A stretch of DNA of 64,000 nt from Brachybacterium tyrofermentans (lineage in GTDB: Bacteria > Actinomycetota > Actinomycetes > Actinomycetales > Dermabacteraceae), in NCBI RefSeq assembly GCF_014897585.1, contig NZ_JABUXW010000013.1, forward strand, positions 62,001 through 126,000. The letters are read 5' to 3'. Positions 54,694-63,981 of the stretch are shown here, one piece after another. The notes under the pieces were generated by a model that saw only the letters and a program-made list of their open reading frames with translations, ran no database searches and was not told where the DNA came from. A program made the position numbers and the translations under genes. Within the stretch, counting starts at the first letter, position 1. Every line of letters begins with the position of its first letter.

Positions 54694-57366
54694 TCAGCCC
54701 TTGTTCCGGGGTGCCTTCACGGGCGGTTCGCCCAGCTCGATGTCCTCGGTGATGATCTCGTCGGTCTCACCGGCGACCAGCTCGAGGGACTCGATCCGGC
54801 CGAGCGCGGTGAGGTCCGCCGCGGCGGCCTCGAGATGCGCGAGCACGGTCGGCGAGGCCACGATCCTCACGGAGAGGATCGGCGTCTTCTGAGAGACCTT
54901 CGCGTCGGACTTGATGCGGCGCACCGAGATCGCGGCCTGGGCCACGGACGCCACCAGCGAGGCGTCCTGCCCGGCGGCGGCCTCGAACAGCGGCTCGGCC
55001 ACGGGCCAGGACTGGGTGTGCACGCTGCCGCCGCGCCACCACGACCAGACCTCCTCGGTCGCGAACACGACCACCGGGGCGAACAGACGCAGCTGCACCT
55101 CGAGCGCGATCGCGAGCGCGGCCCGGGCAGAAGCGGCTCCGGCCTCGCCGGAGGCCGAGTTGCCGTGGGCGCGCTCCTTGACCAGCTCGATGTAGTCATC
55201 GCAGAACGCCCAGAAGAAGGGCTCGGCGACCTCGAGGGCACGGGCGTAGTCCATGTCGTCGAAGGCCACGGTGGCCTGCTCGACGACCTTCCCGAGCTGG
55301 GCCAGCAGGGCGCGGTCCAGGGGATCGGTGACAACGGCCGGGTCCGCGGCCAGGCGGCCCGCGGGATCGGCGGGGGCGTCCCCGAAGCCGAGGGCGAACT
55401 TCGAGGCGTTGAGGATCTTGATCGCGAGGCGTCGGCCGATCTTCATCTGGCCCTCGTCGAAGGCGGTGTCCACGCCCTGACGCGCCCGGCCGGCCCAGTA
55501 GCGGACCCCGTCGGAGCCGTGCTGCTCGAGCAGGCCGATGGGGGTGACCACGTTGCCCTTGGACTTCGACATCTTCTTGCGGTCCGGATCCAGGATCCAG
55601 CCGTTGATCGAGGCGTGGGTCCACGGCAGCGAGTCCTGCTGCAGGTGGGAGCGCACGATCGTGGAGAACAGCCAGGTGCGGATGATGTCGTGGCCCTGGG
55701 GGCGCAGGTCCATCGGGTAGACCTTGGAGAAGAGCTCGGGATCCGAGTTCCAGCCGCCTGCGAGCTGCGGAGTCAGCGAGGAGGTGCCCCAGGTGTCGAG
55801 GATGTCGGGATCGGCGACGAAGCCTCCCGGCACGCCGCGCTGGGCCTCCTCGTAGCCGGCGGGCACGTCGATCGTGGGATCGATGGGCAGGGACTCCACC
55901 GGCGGGGTGAGCACGGTGTCGTAGTCGGTCTCGCCGTCGGCGCCCACCGCGTACCAGATCGGGAAGGGCACGCCGAAGAAGCGCTGGCGGGAGATCAGCC
56001 AGTCACCGGCCAGGCCCTCGACCCAGTTGCGGTAGCGGGACTCCATGTAGGCGGGGTGCCAGGTGAGCTCCTTGCCGCGGGCGATGAGGTCGTCGCGCAG
56101 GCCGCCCTCGGACTGGTCCCGGCCGCCGTTGGTGAGGTACCACTGGCGGGAGGTCACGTATTCCAGCGGCTTGTCGCCGTTCTCGTAGAACTTCACCGGG
56201 TGGGAGATCTTCTCGATCTCGCTGGTGAGGTCCCCGGACTCGGTCGCCATCTCCACCACGCGCTTCTGCGCGCTGAACACGGTCAGACCGGCCAGCTCGG
56301 AGTAGAGGGCCTGGCCCTCGGGCGTGGAGATCCACGGCGCCTCGGGCAGGAAGCGGCCGTCGCGGCCGATCACGGAGCGGGTGGGAAGCTCGAGCTCGCG
56401 CCACCAGGTGACGTCGTTCGCATCACCGAAGGTGCAGATCATCGCGATGCCGGCGCCCTTGTCGGGCTGGGCGAGGGAGTGCGCGAGCACGGGCACCTCG
56501 ACCCCGAACAGGGGAGAGGTGACGGTGCTGCCGAACAGGTCCTGGTAGCGCTCGTCGTCCGGGTGCGCCACGAGGGCCACGCACGCGGGGAGCAGCTCAG
56601 GGCGGGTGGTCGCGATGACGACCGTCGAGCCGGAGCCGTCGGTCCTCGTGAACCCGAGGCGGTGATAGGCGCCGTCGCGGTCGCGGTCCTCCTGCTCGGC
56701 CTGCGCCACCGCGGTGCGGTAGGTGACGTCCCACATGGTGGGGGCCTCGGACTGGTAGGCCTGGTCGGCCTCGAGGTTCTCGAGGAAGGCGCGCTGCGAG
56801 GTGGCCCGCGAGTGGGCGTTGATGGTCTGGTAGCTGTGGTTCCAGTCCACCGAGAGGCCGAGGGTGCGGAAGACCTCCTCGAAGGACTTCTCGTCGATCT
56901 CGGTGAGGCGCTCGCACAGCTCGATGAAGTTGCGGCGCGAGACGGGCAGCTGGTTCGCGGCCTTGGACGACTTGTTGTCGCCGCCCTCCTGCGGGGGCGT
57001 GAAGTCGGCGTCATAGGGCAGCGAGGGGTCGCAGCGCACGCCGAAGTAGTTCTGCACCCGGCGCTCGGTGGGCAGTCCGTTGTCGTCCCAGCCCAGCGGG
57101 TAGAACACGTTCTTGCCGCGCATGCGCTGGTAGCGCACGATCATGTCCGCCTGCGAATAGCCGAACACGTGGCCCACGTGCAACGAGCCGGAGGCCGTCG
57201 GCGGCGGGGTGTCGACGCTGAAGACCTGGTCGCGAGTGGTGCCGGGGTCGAACGCGTAGAGCTGCTGCTCGCTCCATACGCCGTCCCACTTGTCCTCGAG
57301 TCCCTCGAGCGAGGGGCGATCGGGGATGGAGGTGCCGGTGTCGGGGCGCGATGCAGTATCGGTCAT
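54694..57366 (-). CDS. valS: Valyl-tRNA synthetase
   Basis: The 890-residue class I synthetase has the HIGH-type motif TASGSLHVGHVFGYSQ near residue 60, the editing domain in the middle (about 200-380), the KMSKSKGNVV motif near residue 596, and the anticodon-binding helical domain to the end. It charges tRNA-Val. The short or absent C-terminal coiled coil fits the actinobacterial branch. Transcription runs toward selB with only 4 bp between stops. Confidence 0.95.
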   Translation of the reverse strand: MTDTASRPDTGTSIPDRPSLEGLEDKWDGVWSEQQLYAFDPGTTRDQVFSVDTPPPTASGSLHVGHVFGYSQADMIVRYQRMRGKNVFYPLGWDDNGLPTERRVQNYFGVRCDPSLPYDADFTPPQEGGDNKSSKAANQLPVSRRNFIELCERLTEIDEKSFEEVFRTLGLSVDWNHSYQTINAHSRATSQRAFLENLEADQAYQSEAPTMWDVTYRTAVAQAEQEDRDRDGAYHRLGFTRTDGSGSTVVIATTRPELLPACVALVAHPDDERYQDLFGSTVTSPLFGVEVPVLAHSLAQPDKGAGIAMICTFGDANDVTWWRELELPTRSVIGRDGRFLPEAPWISTPEGQALYSELAGLTVFSAQKRVVEMATESGDLTSEIEKISHPVKFYENGDKPLEYVTSRQWYLTNGGRDQSEGGLRDDLIARGKELTWHPAYMESRYRNWVEGLAGDWLISRQRFFGVPFPIWYAVGADGETDYDTVLTPPVESLPIDPTIDVPAGYEEAQRGVPGGFVADPDILDTWGTSSLTPQLAGGWNSDPELFSKVYPMDLRPQGHDIIRTWLFSTIVRSHLQQDSLPWTHASINGWILDPDRKKMSKSKGNVVTPIGLLEQHGSDGVRYWAGRARQGVDTAFDEGQMKIGRRLAIKILNASKFALGFGDAPADPAGRLAADPAVVTDPLDRALLAQLGKVVEQATVAFDDMDYARALEVAEPFFWAFCDDYIELVKERAHGNSASGEAGAASARAALAIALEVQLRLFAPVVVFATEEVWSWWRGGSVHTQSWPVAEPLFEAAAGQDASLVASVAQAAISVRRIKSDAKVSQKTPILSVRIVASPTVLAHLEAAAADLTALGRIESLELVAGETDEIITEDIELGEPPVKAPRNKG

Positions 57367-57452
57367 GGGGCCATTGTTCCAGGTCTGCGCACCAGTGCAA
57401 CGCAGGCGTCGGCAGTGTGAGCGCCCTCGCGTACCCGCGCCCGGTGCGCACG

Positions 57453-57458
57453 TACGGT
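57453..57458 (+). promoter_or_regulatory. -10 box of the phosphoesterase gene (leaderless)
   Basis: TACGGT is followed by 6 nt and the ATG at 57465. Confidence 0.45.
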
Positions 57459-57464
57459 GGGGGC

Positions 57465-58286
57465 ATGGCTCTGGAACGGATCGCGCTGGTCTCCGACGTG
57501 CATGGCAACCTCACCGCCTACGAGGCGGTGCTCGCCGATATCGCCGCGCGCGGCATCACCCGGGTGATCAACCTCGGCGACGTGGTGGGCAAGGGGCCTC
57601 GTGGTTCCGCCTGCACGGCGCTGACCCGGGAGCGCTGCGAGGCGACGGTGCGGGGCAACTGGGAGGTGTTCATCGTCGGCGACGGAGAGATCCGCGGCGA
57701 GGCGCACGCCTGGTGGCGCGCGGAGCTGACCGAGGAGGACAAGCAGTGGCTGTTCGCCGTCCCCGGCAGCGTGGACCTGGAGCTCTCCGGCCGACGGGTG
57801 CGCCTGCTGCATGCCTCCCCGATCGACGAGTTCACCCGTGTGCACCGCGATCACAGCGAGGAGCAGTTCGCGATGATGTTCGAGCCCACGCCGTTCACCG
57901 GGGATGTTCCCCGGGCCGACGTCGTGGTCTACGGGGACATCCACGAGCCCTACCTGCGGTCCGGGACCGACGGGCTGCTCGTGAACGCCGGGAGCGTCGG
58001 CAATCAGCTCGATGATTCGATGCCGTCCTATGTGATCCTCGAGGGTTCTGTCGGTGCTGACGGCGCTGCAGGCGCTGTCGCGGGCGGCGGATCAGCGACC
58101 GATGGGCCGCGGGGCGGCGCCGCGGCCCCGTTCGGGGTGCAGTTCGTGCGGGTGCCCTATGACGTCGAGGCCGAGATCGCCGCGACCCGCGACCTGGACA
58201 TGCCCCCGGCCGAGACCGAGGCGTATGCCGTCGAGCTGCGGACCGGCGTCTATCGCGGCCGCCACGAGGAGCTCGGGCTGGTCTGA
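57465..58286 (+). CDS. Calcineurin-like metallophosphoesterase
   Basis: The 273-residue protein of the YfcE/MPE fold keeps the metal-binding motifs LVSDVHGN, LGDVVGKGP, RGNWE, LLHASP and YGDIHEPY. The fold allows phosphatase or phosphodiesterase activity on small substrates or nucleotides; the substrate is unknown. A Gly/Ala-rich insert (GADGAAGAVAGGGSATDG) at about residues 192-220 interrupts the second half. ATG 57465 is preferred because it lies 6 nt after a TACGGT -10 box and directly before the core; upstream codons overlap the promoter. Confidence 0.87.
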   Translation: MALERIALVSDVHGNLTAYEAVLADIAARGITRVINLGDVVGKGPRGSACTALTRERCEATVRGNWEVFIVGDGEIRGEAHAWWRAELTEEDKQWLFAVPGSVDLELSGRRVRLLHASPIDEFTRVHRDHSEEQFAMMFEPTPFTGDVPRADVVVYGDIHEPYLRSGTDGLLVNAGSVGNQLDDSMPSYVILEGSVGADGAAGAVAGGGSATDGPRGGAAAPFGVQFVRVPYDVEAEIAATRDLDMPPAETEAYAVELRTGVYRGRHEELGLV

Positions 58287-58339
58287 GCGTCGAGAGTCCT
58301 TCCTGAGTCCTGCGTGGAACCTTCGCGGGTGTTCGCGCC

Positions 58340-59443
58340 TCACGGCACGCGCGCGGTCCACTCCTCGGTCCCGAACTTCGTCTCGACCAGAGTGCGGGCC
58401 GTCGCGAGCTCGTCGTCGGTGTAGTCGGAGTCGACGGTGTCGTAGCGCGCGCGGAAGAAGTCCAGGAACCCGTCGATGATCTGCTCCCGGGCCAGTCCCG
58501 TCTGGGAGCGCATCGGATCCACGCGCTTGTTCGCGCTGCGGGTGCCCTTGTCCGAGAGCTTCTCCTTGCCCACGCGCAGCACCTCGCTCATCTTGTCGGC
58601 GTCGATGTCGTAGCTCATGGTCACGTGGTGCAGCAGCACCCCGCCGGCGAAGCGGCGCTGGGCGGCGCCGCCGATCTTGCCCTGCTCCGAGGCGATGTCG
58701 TTCAGCGGCACATAGCGCGCCTTGATCCCGATCTCGGCGAGCGCGCCCATCACCCAGTCGTCGAGATAGGCATAGGCCTGCTCGAAGCTGAGGCCCTCCA
58801 CGAGCGATGTCGGCACCACGAGCGAGTAGGTGATGCAGTTGCCCTGCTCCATGAACATCGCGCCGCCGCCGGTGATGCGCCGCACCACCCCGATGCCGTG
58901 CTTCGCCGCGCCCTCGGCGTCGATCTCGTTGCGCAGCGACTGGTAGGAGCCGATCACCACGAGCGGGGTGTCCCAGTCCCAGATCCGGAAATGGGGGTTG
59001 CGCCGCCCAGCGATCACCTCGTTCGGCAGCACCTCGTCCAGGGCCACATGCATGACCGGGGGGAGCACGACCGGTCCGACGACGTCGAAGGTGAGATCCT
59101 CCCAGCTGGTGGCGTGGCCCAGAGCCCGGCGCGTCGCGATCGCGACGGCGTCGGCGTCGAAGCCGATCATCTGCACGGGATCCGGTCGCGCCTCCAGCCG
59201 TGCCGTGATCGATGCGGCCAGCTCCTTCGCGGTGGAGGAAGTCGGCATCCCGATCAGGGCGGCGTTGAGGTCCTCGAGCGCGTCGTCCGGTTCGAGGAAG
59301 AAGTCCCCGAAGACATGGGCGGTCTCGATCAGATCGTCCTGCTCCGTCACGTCGATGGAGACCAGCTTGCCTCCGCGGACCTTGTACTGCCCCTGCTTCA
59401 CCGTGCTGTCGCTGCGCTCATCCATGCCCTCATCATCTCGCAT
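58340..59443 (-). CDS. Lipoate-protein ligase with the accessory domain at the N-terminus
   Basis: The 367-residue protein has the LplA catalytic motifs GVVRRITGGGAMFM and GKIGGAAQRRF. Residues 15-115, however, resemble the small accessory domain (LplB / LplA C-terminal type: VRGGKLVSIDV, FGDFFLEPDDALEDLNAALIG), which normally follows the catalytic domain. It therefore looks like a circularly permuted ligase. It probably attaches lipoate to the E2 subunits of 2-oxoacid dehydrogenases or to GcvH. It lies 15 nt downstream of an ABC transporter operon on the same strand. A second ATG at 59425 is an alternative start. Confidence 0.85.
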   Translation of the reverse strand: MRDDEGMDERSDSTVKQGQYKVRGGKLVSIDVTEQDDLIETAHVFGDFFLEPDDALEDLNAALIGMPTSSTAKELAASITARLEARPDPVQMIGFDADAVAIATRRALGHATSWEDLTFDVVGPVVLPPVMHVALDEVLPNEVIAGRRNPHFRIWDWDTPLVVIGSYQSLRNEIDAEGAAKHGIGVVRRITGGGAMFMEQGNCITYSLVVPTSLVEGLSFEQAYAYLDDWVMGALAEIGIKARYVPLNDIASEQGKIGGAAQRRFAGGVLLHHVTMSYDIDADKMSEVLRVGKEKLSDKGTRSANKRVDPMRSQTGLAREQIIDGFLDFFRARYDTVDSDYTDDELATARTLVETKFGTEEWTARVP

Positions 59444-59458
59444 CTGACGGCAGGAGGC

Positions 59459-60493
59459 TCAGGCGAGCCCGCTGCGCCCGTAGATCTCCCGCACCAGGTC
59501 CTCGATGGCGGGTTCGGTCAGGGACAGGTCGCGCACCTCGACCTGCGCACCGATGGCCGAGAGCAGGGCGGGCACGGTGAGCTCCGCGCCGGAGAAGCGG
59601 ATCCGGTGACGGATCCCGTCGGCCTCGACCGCAGCGGTCTCCGCGGAACCGGGCAGGGAGAGAGCTGCGGCGGGCTCGGCGAGGTCGACGACCAGCTCGC
59701 GCGGCGCGCCGAGATGCGCCCGGAAGGAGTCCAGCGGCCCGTCGTAGGCGACGGTGCCGGAGTTCACGACCACGATCCGATCGCACAGGCGCTCCACGTC
59801 GTTCATGTCGTGCGTGGTGAGGAACAGCGTGGTGCCGCGCTCGGCGCGATCCTCGCGCAGGAAGCGCCGCAGCCCCTCCTTCGAGACCATGTCCAGACCG
59901 ATCGTCGGCTCATCGAGCACCACCAGCTGTGGGGAGTGCAGCAGCGCGGCGGCGACCTCGCCGCGCATGCGCTGCCCCAGCGACAGCTGGCGCACCGGCC
60001 TGCCCAGGAAGGCGCCCAGATCGAGACCGTCCACGAGCCGCTCCAGCCGGGCATCGCGCTGCCGGTCGGTGAGGCGGTGCATCGCCCCGAGGATCGTGTA
60101 GCTGTCGCGCAGCGGGAGGTCCCACCACAGCTGGGAGCGCTGCCCGAAGACGACGCCGATCTCGCGGGCCAGCTGCTTGCGCTCGGCGACCGGCTCGCGG
60201 CCGAGGACCCGCAGCGAACCGCCCGTCGGCGTGAGGATCCCGGTCATCATCTTGATCGTGGTGGACTTCCCCGCCCCGTTCGCGCCGACGAAGCCGACCG
60301 CTTCACCGGGACGGATGCTGAGGCTGATGTCGTCGACCGCACGCACCACCTGGCGACGGCGTCGGCGCGAGCCCGGCACGGGGGCCCGCACCACGTAGTC
60401 ACGGCGCAGCCCGGAGAGCTCGAGGGCGGGCTCGAGAGGCTCGGAAGGCTCGGGAGCGTGCTGGTCGGGAGTGATCTGCTGGGGCGTGTTCAT
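59459..60493 (-). CDS. ABC-2 transporter ATP-binding protein
   Basis: The 344-residue ATPase has Walker A GANGAGKST near residue 80, Q-loop VVFGQRSQLWWDL, signature LSLGQRMRGEV, Walker B LVVLDEPTIGLD and the switch His in TTHDM. An extended C-terminal domain (about 240-344) is typical of the ATPases paired with DUF990-type permeases. The preceding permease overlaps its start by 4 nt (ATGA), so the three genes form one exporter. The substrate is unknown. Confidence 0.9.
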   Translation of the reverse strand: MNTPQQITPDQHAPEPSEPLEPALELSGLRRDYVVRAPVPGSRRRRRQVVRAVDDISLSIRPGEAVGFVGANGAGKSTTIKMMTGILTPTGGSLRVLGREPVAERKQLAREIGVVFGQRSQLWWDLPLRDSYTILGAMHRLTDRQRDARLERLVDGLDLGAFLGRPVRQLSLGQRMRGEVAAALLHSPQLVVLDEPTIGLDMVSKEGLRRFLREDRAERGTTLFLTTHDMNDVERLCDRIVVVNSGTVAYDGPLDSFRAHLGAPRELVVDLAEPAAALSLPGSAETAAVEADGIRHRIRFSGAELTVPALLSAIGAQVEVRDLSLTEPAIEDLVREIYGRSGLA

Positions 60494-61374
60494 CCGCCGG
60501 CTCCTGTGTATCTGCGGACCCCGGAGCGCCAGAGCAGCCCGGCCACGATCCAGACGAGGACGGCGGCAGGGAGTCCCAACCAGCCGGCCCACGAGGGGAT
60601 CAGGGCGGGGCCGGGAAGGTCCAGCAGCACCAGGGTGGGGGCGTAGGCGATCAGCGTCGCCGGGATGACGAAGGTGAAGAAGGCCCGCATGGGCAGGGCG
60701 AACACCGCGCCAGGGGTGGTGGCGACGTAGTTGCCGCCATAGGTGAAGGCATTGGCGAACTCCCGGCCGTCCACGAGCCAGAACTGGAGGGCGCCGGCCA
60801 TCGTGAACAGCGCTCCGAACAGGACCGCGCCGGCGAGCGGTGCCAGCACCGCCAGCATCAGGAGCATCGGGGTGGGCTGGAACCCGGCGATCCCGAGCGC
60901 CGTCACATACATCGCCAGCCCCACCACGATGCGGCCGATGCGTCGCAGCGACAGGTCCAGGCTGGAGATCTGCAGGAGCAGGGGGACAGGGCGGATCAGC
61001 AGGGTCTCGAGCCTGCCGGACTTGATGTACGAGGAGAGTCCGTCGATCTCTCCGAAGAGCATGTCCCCGATCCCGAAGGCGAGGGCTCCCAGGCCGTAGA
61101 CCACGGCGACCTGCGGCAGGGTCATCCCGCCCAGCGTGCTGACCTGGGAGAGGATCACCCACAGCTCGAGGAACTCGGTGCCGACGATGAGCACCTGGCC
61201 CAGAGAGTCGGAGACGAAGCTCGTGCGGAACGAGGCCTGCGAACGGATCCGCGAGGCGTACAGCGTCCAGACCATGCGGGCGGTGGAGACGGGACGGTCC
61301 GACGGGTCCGACCGGCGCGACGGGGTCGACGGGTCCGAGGGGGCCGACGAGCGAGGACGGGAGTTCTCAGCCAC
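60490..61374 (-). CDS. ABC-2 family transporter permease (DUF990-like)
   Basis: The 294-residue integral membrane protein has six predicted helices after a charged N-terminal stretch with repeated Asp-Pro/Ser motifs (residues 8-28). The family signature resembles the DUF990 permeases: FGIGDMLFGEIDGLSSYIKSGRLETLLIRP in the second loop. It works with its upstream paralogue and the ATPase. GTG start behind GGAGG overlaps the upstream gene by 8 nt. Substrate unknown. Confidence 0.85.
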   Translation of the reverse strand: MAENSRPRSSAPSDPSTPSRRSDPSDRPVSTARMVWTLYASRIRSQASFRTSFVSDSLGQVLIVGTEFLELWVILSQVSTLGGMTLPQVAVVYGLGALAFGIGDMLFGEIDGLSSYIKSGRLETLLIRPVPLLLQISSLDLSLRRIGRIVVGLAMYVTALGIAGFQPTPMLLMLAVLAPLAGAVLFGALFTMAGALQFWLVDGREFANAFTYGGNYVATTPGAVFALPMRAFFTFVIPATLIAYAPTLVLLDLPGPALIPSWAGWLGLPAAVLVWIVAGLLWRSGVRRYTGAGG

Positions 61375-62161
61375 CCTGCACCTCCATGCTGCGCACGCCG
61401 AGACGGAGCATCAGGTGTGCGGCGACGGCGAGAACCAGCACCCATCCTGCCTGCACCCCGAGGAGGGGGAGCGCCTCGAGAGGCGTGATCCGGCCGGACA
61501 GGGTATCGATCGGGGTCTGGATCATCGAGGGGAACGGCGTGGCCCGGGCGATGCCCAGCAGCCAGTCGGGGAACCAGAGGATCGGGATGAGGAATCCCGA
61601 GAGCAGGTTCATCACCGCGGTGTACACGACGGTCAGACCGCGGGTCTCGATCAACCAGAAGGCCGCGAGGTTCACCATCATGTCGGCGAGGAAGGCGAGC
61701 GTGATGGCCGCCAGCAGGGAGAACGCACCCAGCAGGTAGGAGAGCGGATCCTCCGGCAGGGCGAGGCCCGTCACGAGCGCGCCGATCACCAGCGGCGGGA
61801 TGCCCCGGCCCAGCAGCAGGAAGGCCGAACGACCGAGCTTCTGCGCGTAGTAGAGGCCGAGGAACGAGGCGGGTCGCAGCAGATCCACGGCGACCTCGCC
61901 CTGGTGGACGCGCTGGGAGACCTCGCGGGTCCCGAAGGCTTCGATGGGGGCCAGCAGTGCCTGCCCGAGCCACACGTACGTCGCGGCCTGCGCGATCGTG
62001 TAGCCGCTGAGCTCGCCACCCGCTGTCGTGATCGCGGCGAACAGGATCGAGGCGCGGATGAAGCCGAAGATCGTGTTGGTGAAGACCCCGGCGGCGGTCG
62101 CCATCCGATAGGTCGAGTACTGGCGGAAGGATGCCGAGGCGATCGACCAGTACGTAGGCAC
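61367..62161 (-). CDS. ABC-2 family transporter permease (first gene of the operon)
   Basis: The 264-residue protein has six predicted transmembrane helices and the shared loop GEVAVDLLRPASFLG, marking it as a DUF990-like paralogue of the next permease. Together they should form a heterodimeric channel powered by the ATPase gene. GTG 62161 lies 7 nt after a TAGGCT -10 box, so the operon is probably leaderless. Confidence 0.85.
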   Translation of the reverse strand: MPTYWSIASASFRQYSTYRMATAAGVFTNTIFGFIRASILFAAITTAGGELSGYTIAQAATYVWLGQALLAPIEAFGTREVSQRVHQGEVAVDLLRPASFLGLYYAQKLGRSAFLLLGRGIPPLVIGALVTGLALPEDPLSYLLGAFSLLAAITLAFLADMMVNLAAFWLIETRGLTVVYTAVMNLLSGFLIPILWFPDWLLGIARATPFPSMIQTPIDTLSGRITPLEALPLLGVQAGWVLVLAVAAHLMLRLGVRSMEVQGG

Positions 62162-62168
62162 TCGCGCG

Positions 62169-62174
62169 AGCCTA
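62169..62174 (-). promoter_or_regulatory. -10 box of the ABC-2 operon (leaderless)
   Basis: TAGGCT on the minus strand is followed by 7 nt and the GTG at 62161. Confidence 0.5.
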
Positions 62175-62235
62175 GTGTCAGATGGTCTGGGTCACAAGAG
62201 GTGGAGTGGGAGCAGTTCAGCGCGATGCGGGGCGC

Positions 62236-63981
62236 TCAGAAGGGCGGGTCTCCGTACTCCTCGAACTCCAGTGGCGGAGGGGCCTCGTCATCCAGGAACG
62301 GATCCTCGGGCCCACCCTCGCGCAGGAACCGGTCGGCGAATCCTGTTCGCTCGAGGGCATCCAGTTCGAGGGTCCATTGGTAGCGGTCCCACGAGTCGAC
62401 GAGTGCTCTCGCCACGATCGGCGAGATCAGGTCCCGCCGTGGGGAGACGCTGATCCGTACGCGCGGAGATGTGCCGATCGACCACGTCGTGGAGCCGTCG
62501 GATGTGCGCTCCGGGTCGATCCGCCGACGGGTCTTGTCGTCGTGATGTCCCCAGTGCAGCCGGTGGAGGTTCGCGATGCTGGTCGGCCCGCCCCGCTCGG
62601 GATGCACATGGTCGAATTCCTCGATGTGGTCGTTCTCGGCGTCGCTGCTGGTCGATCTGGTGCAGCTCGGGACCGCGCAGACAGGGTCCCGTAGTCGCAG
62701 ATGTTCGACCATCTCCGCGGTGGGCCGGTACCGATCGGCCGGGAGAGGCAGGAACTCGCCGCTGGTCGGATCGGTGAGCACGCGATGCCAGATGGGCTCG
62801 GCGGCCGCAAGGCTGCGTGCCATGTCGGCGGGGAGGGGGACGACTCCGTCGTAGGTGGCAGGTGCATCGGACAGGCCCATCAGGGTCAGGACCGGAACGA
62901 CCACGTTGATCCGGTGCGCGGGACGCGGGACCTCCACGCCGTCGGTGCCGAGAGCGGTGCGGGTGATGATCGCGTAGCGCAGCTCCGCCAGGCTCATCGC
63001 GGATCCGTCACGCGCGACCGCCCCGTCGAGATCGAACGGGATCGGTGCCCCGCCCTCCGGGGTCCGTCCGGGGTCGTGCTCCACGGCGTGACGCTGCTGC
63101 GCCTGGATTGCCCGGGCCGCCGCGTCGAGACGCTGGGCGATCGCGTGGATCTCCGGCACCGGGCCGGTGATGCGCAGCGTGGCGGTGCCGTCGTCACAGG
63201 GAGATCTCTCCAGGACGACGTCGCGCAGGTCCTCGGCACGGGTCCGGGCACCCTCTGCGTCGTACCACGACCGCAGCAGTCGTAATTCGTCGCTGAAGCG
63301 ATCGGCGGGAATGGACGCGATATCCCACGAGGCCACGATCTCGTCGAATTCGGCCCGCTGGGTCACCGTGAGATCTCGTGCGCCTCGAAGGACTTTGTCG
63401 AACCATTCCGAGGGCATATCCCCGTGGGCGAGAAGGGCGAATGTCTCCGGAAGGAGATCGACAGCGAGATGGGCATCGTTCAGCAGGCGGGTCGCCCGGG
63501 ATGTCGTGGTGCGCAGTGCGATCGCGACGGCGAGATCCGCTTCGGCGCGATCGTCGGCCTGGTCGGGGTCGTCGCGATCGACCCAGAACACCGCGGCCTG
63601 GGAGAGCAGGGTGGCGCGGGCTCGTGAAGTGGCGCGCTGCATCTCCAGCAGGCGGCCAGCCGCTGCCGCATCGGGGGAGCCTGCCTCGAGCTTCCCCCGT
63701 GCGGCCAGCGAGTCATGAGTCAGCGGGACCCGCGCCTGAACCTGCCGACGAGGCGCTCGCCGAGAGGGGTCCGACATGCGCGGCGAGTTGCACGTGCTCG
63801 TGGTGCTCGTGGTGCTCGTGGTGCCCGTGGTGCTCGTAGTGCTCGGCTGCGCGGGCTCGCGCGCTTCCGTGGCGAGGGGGAGCGGTACTCCTGGAGCGTC
63901 GAGAGCCACCGCATCTCCTTCCTCGTCGAATGCTATGAAACGCGCCGGAATGCCAGATTGGCAGACCTGGAAGGATGCCAC
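62236..63981 (-). CDS. HNH endonuclease with a DUF222 domain
   Basis: The 581-residue protein belongs to the DUF222-HNH family abundant in actinobacteria (13E12-repeat type in mycobacteria). The DUF222 part spans about residues 95-380. The HNH nuclease follows near 440-485: CAVPSCTRSTSSDAEND, DHIEEFDHVHPERGGPTS, NLHRLHWGHHDDKT, with Cys, His and Asn ligands intact. Residues 45-65 are a Ser/Thr-rich run from 9-bp repeats. It should cut or nick DNA, but targets and function are unknown; relatives are often multicopy and mobile-looking. GTG start, close to the right edge of the window. Confidence 0.85.
   Translation of the reverse strand: MASFQVCQSGIPARFIAFDEEGDAVALDAPGVPLPLATEAREPAQPSTTSTTGTTSTTSTTSTCNSPRMSDPSRRAPRRQVQARVPLTHDSLAARGKLEAGSPDAAAAGRLLEMQRATSRARATLLSQAAVFWVDRDDPDQADDRAEADLAVAIALRTTTSRATRLLNDAHLAVDLLPETFALLAHGDMPSEWFDKVLRGARDLTVTQRAEFDEIVASWDIASIPADRFSDELRLLRSWYDAEGARTRAEDLRDVVLERSPCDDGTATLRITGPVPEIHAIAQRLDAAARAIQAQQRHAVEHDPGRTPEGGAPIPFDLDGAVARDGSAMSLAELRYAIITRTALGTDGVEVPRPAHRINVVVPVLTLMGLSDAPATYDGVVPLPADMARSLAAAEPIWHRVLTDPTSGEFLPLPADRYRPTAEMVEHLRLRDPVCAVPSCTRSTSSDAENDHIEEFDHVHPERGGPTSIANLHRLHWGHHDDKTRRRIDPERTSDGSTTWSIGTSPRVRISVSPRRDLISPIVARALVDSWDRYQWTLELDALERTGFADRFLREGGPEDPFLDDEAPPPLEFEEYGDPPF
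63795..63840 (-). repeat. 9-bp tandem repeats near the start of the HNH gene
   Basis: About five copies of GTGCTCGTG (plus-strand reading) encode a Thr/Ser-rich run in the N-terminal region of the HNH protein, adding to the in-frame microrepeats seen elsewhere in the window. Confidence 0.85.
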
